Below are positions 16,188-24,413 of a stretch of 64,000 bases of DNA, piece by piece. The translations under genes and the position numbers were made by a program. Every line of letters starts with the position of its first letter. Within the stretch, counting starts at the first letter, position 1. The notes beneath the pieces are model-generated. The model was not told the DNA's origin, did not search any database, and saw only the letters and a list, made by a program, of their open reading frames with translations. The stretch is from Ruminococcus sp. (GTDB taxonomy: Bacteria > Bacillota > Clostridia > Oscillospirales > Acutalibacteraceae), in contig JALFTC010000045.1 in NCBI GenBank assembly GCA_022779485.1, positions 1 through 64,000 of the forward strand, in the 5' to 3' direction.

Positions 16188-16517
16188 TTAAACCTCCTTG
16201 CCGTTAATTAATACTGTTCCGTTATTCTTCAGCACAATACTTGCACCGCCTGAACTAAACAGCATAAGCTCACCCGGACTTAAATCGGCTTTTTCCTCAT
16301 TACAAACACCAAGTAGCATATTTTCCCCTTCGGTGGGAAGTACAACTCCTGTTGTGCCAACAGGTGGAATATAGATTATACCGTAGGGGCTAATCACCCG
16401 CATATTGTTGTATTCTCCTGATGCGAAAACATCTGCCTTTTCCTCCGAGGCATATGTAACCTCCCCCGATACAGGGTTTGAGCTTCGCTCCTTGGCTATG
16501 TAGTTAGTTATCCACAT
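16188..16517 (-). CDS. Baseplate spike-like protein (gpV/XkdR-like)
   Basis: A 109-aa beta-rich protein. It has an OB-like N-terminal part (VISPYGIIYIPPVGTTGVVL then PTEGENMLLGVC) and a short repeating C-terminus (GASIVLKNNGTVLINGKEV) that resembles the trimeric spike of gpV/gp45-type proteins. It fits the slot between the hub (gpD-like) and gp25 in PBSX-like phages. It is shorter than most spikes. Start at 16517, 1 bp after the hub gene's stop. Confidence 0.7.
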   Translation of the reverse strand: MWITNYIAKERSSNPVSGEVTYASEEKADVFASGEYNNMRVISPYGIIYIPPVGTTGVVLPTEGENMLLGVCNEEKADLSPGELMLFSSGGASIVLKNNGTVLINGKEV

Positions 16518-17441
16518 TTACATCTTCCTTTCAAGCATAAGTGTAGTTTCTTCTCCCTTTGAATTCAGCACATATTTCAGCTCTGAAATTATGAATATGT
16601 ATTCCTCCATATCCAAAGCATCAACCCTTGCAGTTGCACCCAGGACATCAGCAAGGAAATATGGACAGGTAACTTTGACGGAAAGATAGTTGCAGTTTGA
16701 TTTGTTTATCATTTCCTCCGCCATTAAAGCAGGAGTATTGCTGTTAATTGAACCGTCCAAATATCGACGCCGAACTATGCCTGTATCTTCCGCTTCGGGG
16801 TTATTTATTTCGTAATTATAGCTTTGACCGTCAAGCATAACAAACACAGAGGAAATCTGCTCACAGGGCTTTTTATATTCTGTTAAAGAACTATAATTAA
16901 CACCCTTTTCATTGCTGAAAAGTAATGTTTTGTCTGTTTGTCCACCCCTAAAGTAAAACACACCCTTTGAGTCCATTCTTGGGATTACCCCAAACTTATT
17001 TTTGCAGTAGGTGTAAAGGGCATCATACACAGTCATACCCTTTTCAATATTTATAACACCGTTATAAATATCCTCACCCTTTTCAAACTCAATTCCAAGG
17101 GGTTCAAGGTAGGTGTTGCCCAAAAAGGTTTGAGTTGTGTTTCCTATCTCCATTGGATAGGCTTGATTGTCAAGGAGAAGTCCCGCCATTGACCTTGCAA
17201 CATACTTGATGAACCTTCCTGTTTTGTTAAGGATAATTTGCTCCTCGTCAACTATGCCCCTGAAAATCAGACTTTCATTTTCTGTTACTGTAATGGTTGC
17301 TCCTGTTTTATATTTCTTATACGGAATAATAACCGTAACATCATCAGCAGGAATTTTCAGGCTCATCTGCATTGTGAGAGAAAGTGGTGCAACACTGCAA
17401 ATTGCATTTTGGCTTTTGTCAAAAACATTAACCCTTAGCAT
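16518..17441 (-). CDS. Tail hub protein (gpD/XkdQ-like late control protein)
   Basis: A 307-aa protein of the tail-hub family that joins tube and spike. The beginning (MLRVNVFDKSQNAICSVAPL, then MQMSLKIPADDVTVIIPYK) and the motif GMTVYDALYTYCKNKFGVIP near 130-150 fit XkdQ-like hubs. The C-terminus (EYIFIISELKYVLNSKGEET then TLMLER) is the usual closing barrel. It overlaps the upstream LysM gene by 7 bp. The frame is intact. Confidence 0.78.
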   Translation of the reverse strand: MLRVNVFDKSQNAICSVAPLSLTMQMSLKIPADDVTVIIPYKKYKTGATITVTENESLIFRGIVDEEQIILNKTGRFIKYVARSMAGLLLDNQAYPMEIGNTTQTFLGNTYLEPLGIEFEKGEDIYNGVINIEKGMTVYDALYTYCKNKFGVIPRMDSKGVFYFRGGQTDKTLLFSNEKGVNYSSLTEYKKPCEQISSVFVMLDGQSYNYEINNPEAEDTGIVRRRYLDGSINSNTPALMAEEMINKSNCNYLSVKVTCPYFLADVLGATARVDALDMEEYIFIISELKYVLNSKGEETTLMLERKM

Positions 17442-17953
17442 ATTGAAACCTCCATTCCCTCATACACATCAAAGGGGTGCTTAATTTCTCGGTTTAGCTC
17501 CAACAGCTTTTCAACAGAAATATCATACTTGTATCCAATATCCCACAGACTTTCGTCCTCAAGGGCAATATGTACAGTCTTTGGGGACTTTTCCTTTGAG
17601 GTGTCTATAACCTCGGTAAAGGTAAAGGCATATTGTATCAGATTGTCGGTAGCCTCTCCTATAACGCTAAGGGAAGTAAAGTAGGCGTTCATCACTGCAA
17701 ATTCAGGGATTGAAAGCACTCCCGTTGTGTTGTCCTGAAACACACTCCACATACTGTAAAATTCCCTAAAGCAGTCCTCGCCGAATATACTCCCCTCCCC
17801 TGTTATCACCCTTGCATTTCTGCCCAAATTATGGGTTACATTGTCGGCGGAGGGAACAATATTTTCCACCACCTCTTTTTGTGACAAAATCTTTATTTTT
17901 TGGGGATTGTAGCTCCAAGTACGATTTTTAAACCTCATCGGAGAAATTTCCAT
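17435..17953 (-). CDS. LysM-containing tail assembly protein (XkdP-like)
   Basis: A 172-aa protein. The last 45 residues form a LysM domain (DESLWDIGYKYDISVEKLLE, then LNREIKHP and YEGMEVSI). The N-terminal part matches the region of PBSX-type XkdP that follows the tape measure. The start is put at ATG 17953, about 9 bp after a GAGG; a GTG at 17968 is the alternative. In PBSX-like phages it sits between the tape measure and the hub; here it follows two very small genes and there is no tape measure. It overlaps the upstream 55-aa gene by 26 bp. Confidence 0.75.
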   Translation of the reverse strand: MEISPMRFKNRTWSYNPQKIKILSQKEVVENIVPSADNVTHNLGRNARVITGEGSIFGEDCFREFYSMWSVFQDNTTGVLSIPEFAVMNAYFTSLSVIGEATDNLIQYAFTFTEVIDTSKEKSPKTVHIALEDESLWDIGYKYDISVEKLLELNREIKHPFDVYEGMEVSIC

Positions 17954-18095
17954 AGGACAAAACCTCACTTTCGCTGATAATTTTTCTTCTGTATCGCCTC
18001 ATATCCTGACAAACAGCCTCCGAAACCTCCAAAGTACTGCTGTTGTCGGAAAGGCTGTCTGCGTAATCAAAGTAATCACTGATGTTTAGTGACAT
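17928..18095 (-). CDS. 55-aa small phage-cluster protein
   Basis: A short frame from ATG 18095 to TAA at 17928. It begins MSLNISDYFDYADSLSDNSS and contains CQDMRRYRRKIISESEVLSY before ending in DEV. It is acidic with a basic patch, has no membrane segment, and overlaps both neighbours (by 20 and 26 bp), which is typical of a translated phage operon. In related phages this slot holds the tail assembly chaperone and tape measure. It could be a remnant or a reduced chaperone; nothing in the sequence decides this. Confidence 0.6.
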   Translation of the reverse strand: MSLNISDYFDYADSLSDNSSTLEVSEAVCQDMRRYRRKIISESEVLSYGNFSDEV

Positions 18096-18438
18096 TCCTA
18101 CCACCTGCCTCTATCTTTAGCTCACGGATAACCTCACCCTGATTTGTGTAATTCCTGTCCCAAAGGAGAGTGCAGTCATAATATGTAAGGGTATAGCCCC
18201 TTTGGGTGAAGTCAAAGCATATTTCGTTTACAGAATAATTTCCACTGTTACCTGTAAGCCTGAGGATTATAATGTACTTTGTTTTTTCCTTGATAATTTC
18301 ATAGGGATTTGAGTTCAGGTATTCGTAAAGACTTAGGCTTTGTTGACTTTCTTCTGTTTCAAAATGCACACAGCCACCCACAACACTTCCGTCAATTCTG
18401 ATTACAACATCCTTTAATTTATCTGTATGTTCAGTCAT
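18076..18438 (-). CDS. Phage cluster protein, possible tube-like component
   Basis: A 120-aa protein that is mostly beta-strand: KDVVIRIDGSVVGGCVHFET, then YIIILRLTGN, FDFTQRGYTLTYYDCTLLW and EVIRELKIEAGG. A short 'IDGxxVG' opening followed by alternating strands is reminiscent of small tail-tube proteins (XkdM type), but identity cannot be shown by eye. It lies where a tube gene would be expected. No sheath gene precedes it. The start is adjacent to the stop of the tail-terminator-like gene. Confidence 0.5.
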   Translation of the reverse strand: MTEHTDKLKDVVIRIDGSVVGGCVHFETEESQQSLSLYEYLNSNPYEIIKEKTKYIIILRLTGNSGNYSVNEICFDFTQRGYTLTYYDCTLLWDRNYTNQGEVIRELKIEAGGRNVTKHQ

Positions 18439-18876
18439 TTACTCCTCCTCTTGTTGGCAGTAGTCAAGGTTAAAGGAAACAGTGCGGTAAACTGCGTCAT
18501 ACTCCTTGCTGAATTTAATCTCTGAAACGCTTATGTCCGACACAATGTTATCCCTATCAACTGAATTGATTTTGCTGACAAGGGTGTTCACTGTGTGGGT
18601 GATACCGTCCCCACCCTTAAGGTAGGGACAGTACACATTCATTTTGATTTTGGAGTTAACTCTTTCTCCCTTTTTTCCGTTTCCTAAAAATCCACCTGCA
18701 AATGAGCCAACAGTTTCAACCCCTGTGCCAACAGTAACCAGTATTTCTCCCAAGGGAACTTCACGAAGTCGTCCGTTATAAGCCTTCACAAATTTCACAC
18801 CGTCAAGGCTGTGGTCGGTTTTAATCTCCCTTATTATTTCTTCCACCTTACTGTTCAGCACTGTCATCAAAATCAT
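18439..18876 (-). CDS. Tail terminator/minor head-tail protein (XkdJ-like position)
   Basis: A 145-aa protein. It contains LDGVKFVKAYNGRLREVPLG, a Gly-rich loop (GSFAGGFLGNGKKGERV) and the conserved-looking C-terminal YDAVYRTVSFNLDY. The order after two connector-type genes and the 'VSFNLDY' ending fit tail-terminator proteins. It overlaps its upstream neighbour by 29 bp. Assignment is by position and general pattern. Confidence 0.6.
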   Translation of the reverse strand: MILMTVLNSKVEEIIREIKTDHSLDGVKFVKAYNGRLREVPLGEILVTVGTGVETVGSFAGGFLGNGKKGERVNSKIKMNVYCPYLKGGDGITHTVNTLVSKINSVDRDNIVSDISVSEIKFSKEYDAVYRTVSFNLDYCQQEEE

Positions 18877-19210
18877 CCTCCTGTAAAGGGTAATACAGCT
18901 TTAGTATTGCCCATTTGTACAGACACTTATTCCTGAAAACATAGTCCTGTACCCTGACTACATAGTAGGTTGTGTCACAAAGCACCACATTGTCACCGCT
19001 TACTAAATCCGCAGATTTGTCTGCAATCATCAGGTAACGGATATTCTCCCGTCTTGAAATATCGGTACATTCATAGTCGTTGTACTTTGAGCTGTGATAG
19101 CTTATTGGCTGGATAAACCCTGTGGTTGATGCGATTTTGTCTTTGCCAAGGATAGTGATTTCGCTTCCGTAGGAACGGATTGAATTTGTCACCGAAGTGG
19201 TTATGTTCAT
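18848..19210 (-). CDS. Head-tail joining protein (stopper-like)
   Basis: A 120-aa protein with a beta-rich body (YLMIADKSADLVSGDNVVLC and DTTYYVVRVQDYVFRNKCLY) and an acidic C-terminus. It follows the connector-type gene and overlaps it by 4 bp (ATGA). In HK97-fold phages this slot carries the stopper/neck protein. The family is not clearly recognisable. Confidence 0.6.
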   Translation of the reverse strand: MNITTSVTNSIRSYGSEITILGKDKIASTTGFIQPISYHSSKYNDYECTDISRRENIRYLMIADKSADLVSGDNVVLCDTTYYVVRVQDYVFRNKCLYKWAILKLYYPLQEDDFDDSAEQ

Positions 19211-19575
19211 ACTTCCACCCCTTTAAAGAAAAAATTACAGGGTACTGTTATGTCTGCAATCTCACTTAAGCTCTGTTTCCAAAGCTGATAAGCCCAATCT
19301 GCTGTTGCTCCGCTGTGGCTCTGTGACACCGTAACATCTCCCGCCTTAAATGAGGTTGCATCTCTTTCCTCACTGCACAAAATCCACTTGTAGTAGGCAT
19401 ATGTTGCTGTGGCTGATTCAAGGCGTTCAAGGTGATTTTCCGCCTTAACACCCGGCTTTAGCAAAGTCGAAACATAAGCAATGGCGTCCTTTAGCAAGGG
19501 AGTCCATTTTGAAAGCTCATCTCCTTCAAGTCCCGAAAGGAGAGAAAACCTTTCTGCAATCCTTTCTATCCTCAA
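19207..19575 (-). CDS. Head-tail connector-type protein
   Basis: A 122-aa, mostly alpha-helical protein beginning MRIERIAERFSLLSGLEG and including ATATYAYYKWILCSEERDAT. This helical layout just after the major capsid gene is typical of the adaptor proteins (gp6/gp15 type) that dock to the portal ring. Start at ATG 19575, 11 bp after the capsid gene stop. Confidence 0.65.
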   Translation of the reverse strand: MRIERIAERFSLLSGLEGDELSKWTPLLKDAIAYVSTLLKPGVKAENHLERLESATATYAYYKWILCSEERDATSFKAGDVTVSQSHSGATADWAYQLWKQSLSEIADITVPCNFFFKGVEV

Positions 19576-19586
19576 AGAATCACCTC

Positions 19587-20600
19587 TTATGCGTATGAGA
19601 GAATTTTGCCGGCATCGTTATAAATCTTTGCAAAGCCTGCAATAGATGTGATAGACGCTCTTTCAAGCTGACGGTCAATCAGTTTGTCGTATTCAGTCTG
19701 AACTTCCCCTGCCTTAACCATTTCAAGGGCGCAGTTCTTGTCAAGACCGATGATGTATTCACCCTTAATTTCAGGTGTGTGAATCACATTTGCACCCATT
19801 GGTGTAATCAGCTTGCCTGTACCCTGGAAGTTAAGACCTGCTGAGGAGTCCTTCATTTCGTTTAGCATAAGGAGCTTTTGCATTGAGGCAGTTGGGGCAA
19901 TGATTGTGTTCAGCTCATAAGGCGCCATATTAGTCCAAAGGGAAATAAGGTCCTCATACTTGATTGAGCCTGTTGTAGAAACCGAAATTTCAGGTGCCGG
20001 ATTGTTGTTACCGTCACCGTTTACAATAACATCAATGGCGTCCATAAGATGTGCTCTTGCAATATATGCGCCAATCTGTCTTAGTGTTACTGTGAACAAA
20101 TCAAGTCGCTGAAATCTGATTGCCTCGTATGAGGACACAAGCATTCTGCCACGCTTGTTAAGGCGAACAAGGTTTTCCTGTGTTTTAACAGTTGTCTGTG
20201 GAATAGTTGTACCCTCCATAACAACCTTTAGTGACTTGTCGTCCTCTGTTGGAGTTGAGGTGATGGAACGGTAGTCCATACCCTCAATCATAGTTGTAGT
20301 TGCCACAATGTCAGAAAGCACATCGGCTCTTTCCATACCCTGCTTTACTGCTCTGCTTATGTATTCAGGGAAAAGTGCGGCAGAGGAGCTTGTGGAAAAG
20401 AACTTGTCAACAGTATCCGAGCCACTGCCGGACACCTTGATGTCAAAACGCTTTAGCTGTCTTGAAAATGCGTCAAGACCATCAAGGGAAGTACCAATGT
20501 AGTCTGATGACGGGTCAAGGTCCTCAAGTACCTGTGTAAATGTTTTTCCTCTCACACCGTACATACCCTTTTCAAGTGAAATGTTTTCGTATTTGCTCAT
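19587..20600 (-). CDS. Major capsid protein (HK97 fold, XkdG-like)
   Basis: A 337-aa protein with the layout of an HK97-fold capsid subunit. An N-terminal arm is followed by LFPEYISRAVKQGMERADVL. The spine and P-domain include LVRLNKRGRMLVSSYEAIRF and the A-domain includes NTIIAPTASMQKLLMLNEMK. The C-terminus is ASITSIAGFAKIYNDAGKIL. Preceded by GGAGG. It lies between the decoration-like gene and the connectors, as in PBSX and related phages. The frame is intact, so assembly of a shell is plausible. Confidence 0.85.
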   Translation of the reverse strand: MSKYENISLEKGMYGVRGKTFTQVLEDLDPSSDYIGTSLDGLDAFSRQLKRFDIKVSGSGSDTVDKFFSTSSSAALFPEYISRAVKQGMERADVLSDIVATTTMIEGMDYRSITSTPTEDDKSLKVVMEGTTIPQTTVKTQENLVRLNKRGRMLVSSYEAIRFQRLDLFTVTLRQIGAYIARAHLMDAIDVIVNGDGNNNPAPEISVSTTGSIKYEDLISLWTNMAPYELNTIIAPTASMQKLLMLNEMKDSSAGLNFQGTGKLITPMGANVIHTPEIKGEYIIGLDKNCALEMVKAGEVQTEYDKLIDRQLERASITSIAGFAKIYNDAGKILSYA

Positions 20601-20637
20601 AAAATTCCTCCTAAATTTAATATAAAATTACCTTAAA

Positions 20638-20979
20638 TTAAAACAAAATTCCTGCTTCATTGTCTGTGCTGTCAAGTACAAAGTGGAGCTTACCGCTGTC
20701 ACTTGCCTTAACTCCGCCCTTGCCGTCTGACAAAATAGCACGACAACCGGGTGTAAGTTTGCCTGTGGTTTTAACCCTTGTGTAGCCTGTTGTCTGAACT
20801 GATGCGTAGCCGTTTCTTACCGAAAGGCAAACACCTAATACAAAGCTGTTGTCAGGTGCCAAAGTTGCAGTACCCTGACCGCTGATAGTTACAGTAACAC
20901 CCTGTGTACCCTCAGGAAGAGTGCTGTCTGCCTTTAGTGTAATAACATTTTCGTTGTATCCTTTAAAATCAATATTCAT
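20638..20979 (-). CDS. Capsid decoration/cement-like protein
   Basis: A 113-aa Gly/Thr/Val-rich beta protein, including LPEGTQGVTVTISGQGTATL, then FVLGVCLSVRNGYASVQTTG and CRAILSDGKGGVK. It sits between the protease and the capsid gene, where the lambda gpD-like or DUF2190-type head proteins are found. The Gly-rich strands fit a cement protein. Recognition is by pattern and place. Confidence 0.65.
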   Translation of the reverse strand: MNIDFKGYNENVITLKADSTLPEGTQGVTVTISGQGTATLAPDNSFVLGVCLSVRNGYASVQTTGYTRVKTTGKLTPGCRAILSDGKGGVKASDSGKLHFVLDSTDNEAGILF

Positions 20980-20991
20980 AAAAACCTCCTG

Positions 20992-21960
20992 TTAAATAGT
21001 AAATCCTTCGTTGCTTTCTCTGTTTTCCCTGTTTTTCTTGTTTCCCGCAAATGTTTGGGGAACAGGGGGAACAACAGTGGATGCCCTCTTCAAATAAATA
21101 TCTCTAAGCTCACAAAGCTCCTTAACCGACAATGATTTTACGATTGAATTCATTGTGCTTTGGGAAATTCCGCTTTTGCTTAAGAGAGAAAATTTCTTTA
21201 CATCGCTGACAAGGTTATTTCGGTATTCTCTGCCATCCTGTGCCTCTTTTTCAAGGGAACGAATGTATGTAAGAATTTCTCTTTTTTCATCCTTGCCAAG
21301 GGTAAAATCCTTTTCAGACTTTAAACATTCAATGATATTTTCCATTGATACTTCTCCTTTTTTAAATGATTTAATAACACCTGCCTCACGCTGGGCAGGT
21401 ACAGCCACAAAGCTCCATTCGTAGGCGTCTGTGGGGTTGGTAAGTTCCCCAAAGCAAAGTGTACCGTCATAGGTTTTTCCCTTCTGATGGGAACACTCTA
21501 CGGAATGAATATCCTTTCCGCAGACGGAACAGATTGTCCTTTCGATACCGCAACCAACGCTTACCTCCTTAATAATTCCTGTGTCTATCTTTTGGATAAA
21601 CTCATTCAGGTTGTCACTCCTTGGGATATATGCCCTTGCCACAAGGCGAAAATACTGGTCGCCGTTTTTTGTCATTTTCCCCTCAACAGACTCAACCTCT
21701 GTCTGAAAAATCCTTGCAGTTTGGTTTTTTGCTGTGGGGTTGTGGTCGAGTATTCCCGTCTTGCCCAAGAACAGCTTTTGCAATGTGAACAGACCTTCAA
21801 CGGTAAACCTTTCAAAATCCCTGTCAATGTCGTTGTCGCACAACACCACCGAAAATGTGTATACCTCGTCTTTAGTTAGTGTTCTCCTTGAATACTCGTT
21901 GATGAGCTTCATATCCATATCGGTGCTGTCACCCGACTTTACTATTAGTCCTTGCTTCAT
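20992..21960 (-). CDS. Prohead protease fused to scaffold-like C-terminus (XkdF-like)
   Basis: A 322-aa protein. The N-terminal half (to about 190) fits the XkdF-type prohead serine protease: DNDIDRDFERFTVEGLFTLQ, KTGILDHNP with the likely catalytic His, EVSVGC, and AYEWSFVAVPAQREAGVIKS. A zinc-like CSVCGKDIHSVECSH lies in the middle. The rest is helical (EDFTLGKDEKREILTYIRSL), like a scaffold, ending in a Pro-rich tail. Internal ATG codons near 21350 could give a scaffold alone. Start 21960 is chosen from GAGGGGG upstream. Confidence 0.75.
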   Translation of the reverse strand: MKQGLIVKSGDSTDMDMKLINEYSRRTLTKDEVYTFSVVLCDNDIDRDFERFTVEGLFTLQKLFLGKTGILDHNPTAKNQTARIFQTEVESVEGKMTKNGDQYFRLVARAYIPRSDNLNEFIQKIDTGIIKEVSVGCGIERTICSVCGKDIHSVECSHQKGKTYDGTLCFGELTNPTDAYEWSFVAVPAQREAGVIKSFKKGEVSMENIIECLKSEKDFTLGKDEKREILTYIRSLEKEAQDGREYRNNLVSDVKKFSLLSKSGISQSTMNSIVKSLSVKELCELRDIYLKRASTVVPPVPQTFAGNKKNRENRESNEGFTI

Positions 21961-21961
21961 A

Positions 21962-23152
21962 TCACACCCCCTCAATAGTACCTTCCTCGCCCTGTTTCAC
22001 ACCAAAATCTCTCTCAACTTCCATTTCCACCTTAAGGGCATTTGCATTGTTAAGCCTTGCCTCAGAAAGCTCAAGCTCGTCCTGTAAATTGATGTGATTC
22101 CAGCTGACAGTCAGCTTTTCGTCAATTCCCTTTAGGTTCAGGAACATCCTTGCAATCTTTAGTATCACAGGGTTTAGAATTTCTCTGTAATATTCAAGCT
22201 CACTTGTGAGAATATCCGCCTGCTGACTGCTCATTCGTTCCGTTGTACTCCAGCTAAGTCCCAAAAGGAAGGGCGGTACAGAAAGCTTTGCCACTATCTG
22301 CTCGGTGATACGGCGGATAGGCACATCACAGTCCAGAATTTGATTATCTGCACCGATAGTTTTGATTGAAACATCACCAACAGAAACAAAGTCACAGGTG
22401 TTGTTTTTGTCACCCATAACCCTTGACCATTCGTCGGCAATTTGCTGAGCATTTTCCTTTGTGTAGGCGGTAGTGCCTGAATTGCTGTCGGGCTTGTAGG
22501 TAACTGCAAACCTGATGTTGCCGACTCTCTCCCAGTTCTGACCAACGGAATTGAAAATCTTAAGCAAAATTTCGCTTACAAAAGGAAGTCCCTTTAGGAT
22601 TGATGTACCCTTTGCTCTGCCGGGTTCGGGGTTAAGGAGTGTTGTGAGAATAAGGGATTGATATGGCAGTTTTTTCTCCACTCCGTTATCGTTTCTGTAC
22701 GCAACAAGCTCCATAGTGTTTTTATTGGGAAACAGGGTAACATCCTTTAAGTTTGTGTTGTAAAGGGCTGATATGCCCTTTCGAGTACTGTCAAGGACAA
22801 TTTCCCCCACAGCCTCACCGTAGGTCAAAAGCTGGTCAAAGTAGGTGGAAATAAAGGTGTTTATTCCCCTGTTGCCCTGACACACATTTACCTCCCTGAA
22901 AAACTCCTCAACTTGTTTTTGAGTTGATTTGTTTTCACATTCAACTGTAAAAGTACCCACAAGGCGGTTTAGCTTACCTATTGCGGCGTCAATGATTGGA
23001 ATAGCCTCCCTAAGGGAGGAGTACAGCTCAAGTTCAACATTGCAAAGAGGCTGATAGGAACTTATTAAAGAAAAGGGATGTTCCTTCCCCCTGACAGGTG
23101 CCGACTGAATTAATGCCTTGTTCACCTTTTTCTTTCTCTTAAATAAACCCAT
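21962..23152 (-). CDS. Phage portal protein
   Basis: A 396-aa portal subunit. The dodecameric ring at the capsid vertex is its family role. Recognisable parts include IDAAIGKLNRLVGTFTVECE, the loop region LLTYGEAVGEIVLDSTRKGI, the QSLILTTLLNPEPGRAKGTS patch, and SVPPFLLGLSWSTTERMSSQ then ADILTSELEYYREIL near the C-terminus. Start 23152 is chosen because AGGAG precedes it. It lies 7 bp after the large terminase gene. Confidence 0.85.
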   Translation of the reverse strand: MGLFKRKKKVNKALIQSAPVRGKEHPFSLISSYQPLCNVELELYSSLREAIPIIDAAIGKLNRLVGTFTVECENKSTQKQVEEFFREVNVCQGNRGINTFISTYFDQLLTYGEAVGEIVLDSTRKGISALYNTNLKDVTLFPNKNTMELVAYRNDNGVEKKLPYQSLILTTLLNPEPGRAKGTSILKGLPFVSEILLKIFNSVGQNWERVGNIRFAVTYKPDSNSGTTAYTKENAQQIADEWSRVMGDKNNTCDFVSVGDVSIKTIGADNQILDCDVPIRRITEQIVAKLSVPPFLLGLSWSTTERMSSQQADILTSELEYYREILNPVILKIARMFLNLKGIDEKLTVSWNHINLQDELELSEARLNNANALKVEMEVERDFGVKQGEEGTIEGV

Positions 23153-23159
23153 AAATCTC

Positions 23160-24413
23160 CTATCTTCTTGTAGCAATGGCAACAAAGCCACTGCCACCGT
23201 CTAAAATTGTTGTTACAAAATATCTTATATCATCCATAGCGTGGTCGTTTTCTTTGATTGGATTGTCCATTCCGTTTTTCTCGTCCCAACGGTAGAGGGA
23301 AAATTCCCTGATGCTGTCACGACAGGTGGAGCAGATTTTTATCTCACCGTTTTTCAGTGCAGTTGAAACTCTGCGTATTCCGTCAATCACATTGTTCTTT
23401 GCCGGAACAACAGAAAATTCACCGTGACGCTTAATAACTTGAATAAAGCTGGCGGCTGATGGGTCAACGGTTATGCACCTAAGTTTTCTGCCTCCTACAA
23501 GGCTTTTCAGGGAAAGATAATGCTCCTCGTCTGTCTTTTGATAGCCCTCTTTTCTGGAATTAAAGTAGTATTCCTCTATTCTGTACCACACATTTTCGTA
23601 TCTGCCCCACAGTCCAAAGGATGCAGGGTTTACAGTGCCGTAGTCACAGGAAACTGCATATTCCTCAAACTCCACATTGGGAACATCAGGGAACGACTCG
23701 TCCTTGTCCATAAAGGGATAAACAGCACCTGTCACAGCAACCCACCTACCTCTTACAAACCTTTCGTAAAAGGCTCCGCTGTAAAGGCTTTCGTACCGTG
23801 CTATCATCTTTTTGCTGAGGGATGGGTTGTCCTCCATTTCAAAGTGGAGGTAAAGGGCATTTTTAATCTCCCTTTTCTTTATCCATTCACGGTAAAACCA
23901 GTGACCGGGATACTCCGGGTTGCAGTTAAACCAAAAGGTACTGCCCTCCACAGAGCATCTTGCCAGTGACTGCTCAACAAATGACCGTGGCATAAGGGCA
24001 ACCTCGTCAAAGAAAACACCGGCTAAGGTGATGCCCTGAATCAGGGATGCACTCATTTCATCCTTTCCGCCAAAGAGGTAAAAGCGGTTCATTACCCCGT
24101 TATATGTAACTTCAAGGATGTTTTCGCTTTTTTTAAGCTGATAAGAAAATCCCAATTCAGTCAGGCTTTTCATAAGAGGTATAATTACATTTCGTTTAAG
24201 GCTTCGGATAGTCTTGCCACACATTGCAAAGGACATATTGGAAAACCTGCTGAAGGACCAGGCAATAAAGGAAATTGACATACAAAAGGTTTTTCCGCTT
24301 CTCACAGCACCGTCACAGATAATTGCGTCCTTTTCCTTGTATGGTGAATTTTCGCACCACCAGGTGAGGACTTTAAGCTGTTTTTCGGAAAAGGGATTGT
24401 AGCTGTTACTCAT
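23160..24413 (-). CDS. Phage terminase large subunit (PBSX family)
   Basis: A 417-aa DNA-packaging motor. Walker A is GAVRSGKT (35-42) and Walker B AGVFFDEVALMP (about 130). The C-terminal nuclease shows SCDYGTVNPASFGLW, TVDPSAASF and DHAMDDIRYF with its acidic residues. Both activities look intact. It overlaps the small-subunit frame by 8 bp. With an intact motor, portal and capsid, DNA filling of a shell remains possible even though the small subunit has a stop codon. Confidence 0.93.
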   Translation of the reverse strand: MSNSYNPFSEKQLKVLTWWCENSPYKEKDAIICDGAVRSGKTFCMSISFIAWSFSRFSNMSFAMCGKTIRSLKRNVIIPLMKSLTELGFSYQLKKSENILEVTYNGVMNRFYLFGGKDEMSASLIQGITLAGVFFDEVALMPRSFVEQSLARCSVEGSTFWFNCNPEYPGHWFYREWIKKREIKNALYLHFEMEDNPSLSKKMIARYESLYSGAFYERFVRGRWVAVTGAVYPFMDKDESFPDVPNVEFEEYAVSCDYGTVNPASFGLWGRYENVWYRIEEYYFNSRKEGYQKTDEEHYLSLKSLVGGRKLRCITVDPSAASFIQVIKRHGEFSVVPAKNNVIDGIRRVSTALKNGEIKICSTCRDSIREFSLYRWDEKNGMDNPIKENDHAMDDIRYFVTTILDGGSGFVAIATRR

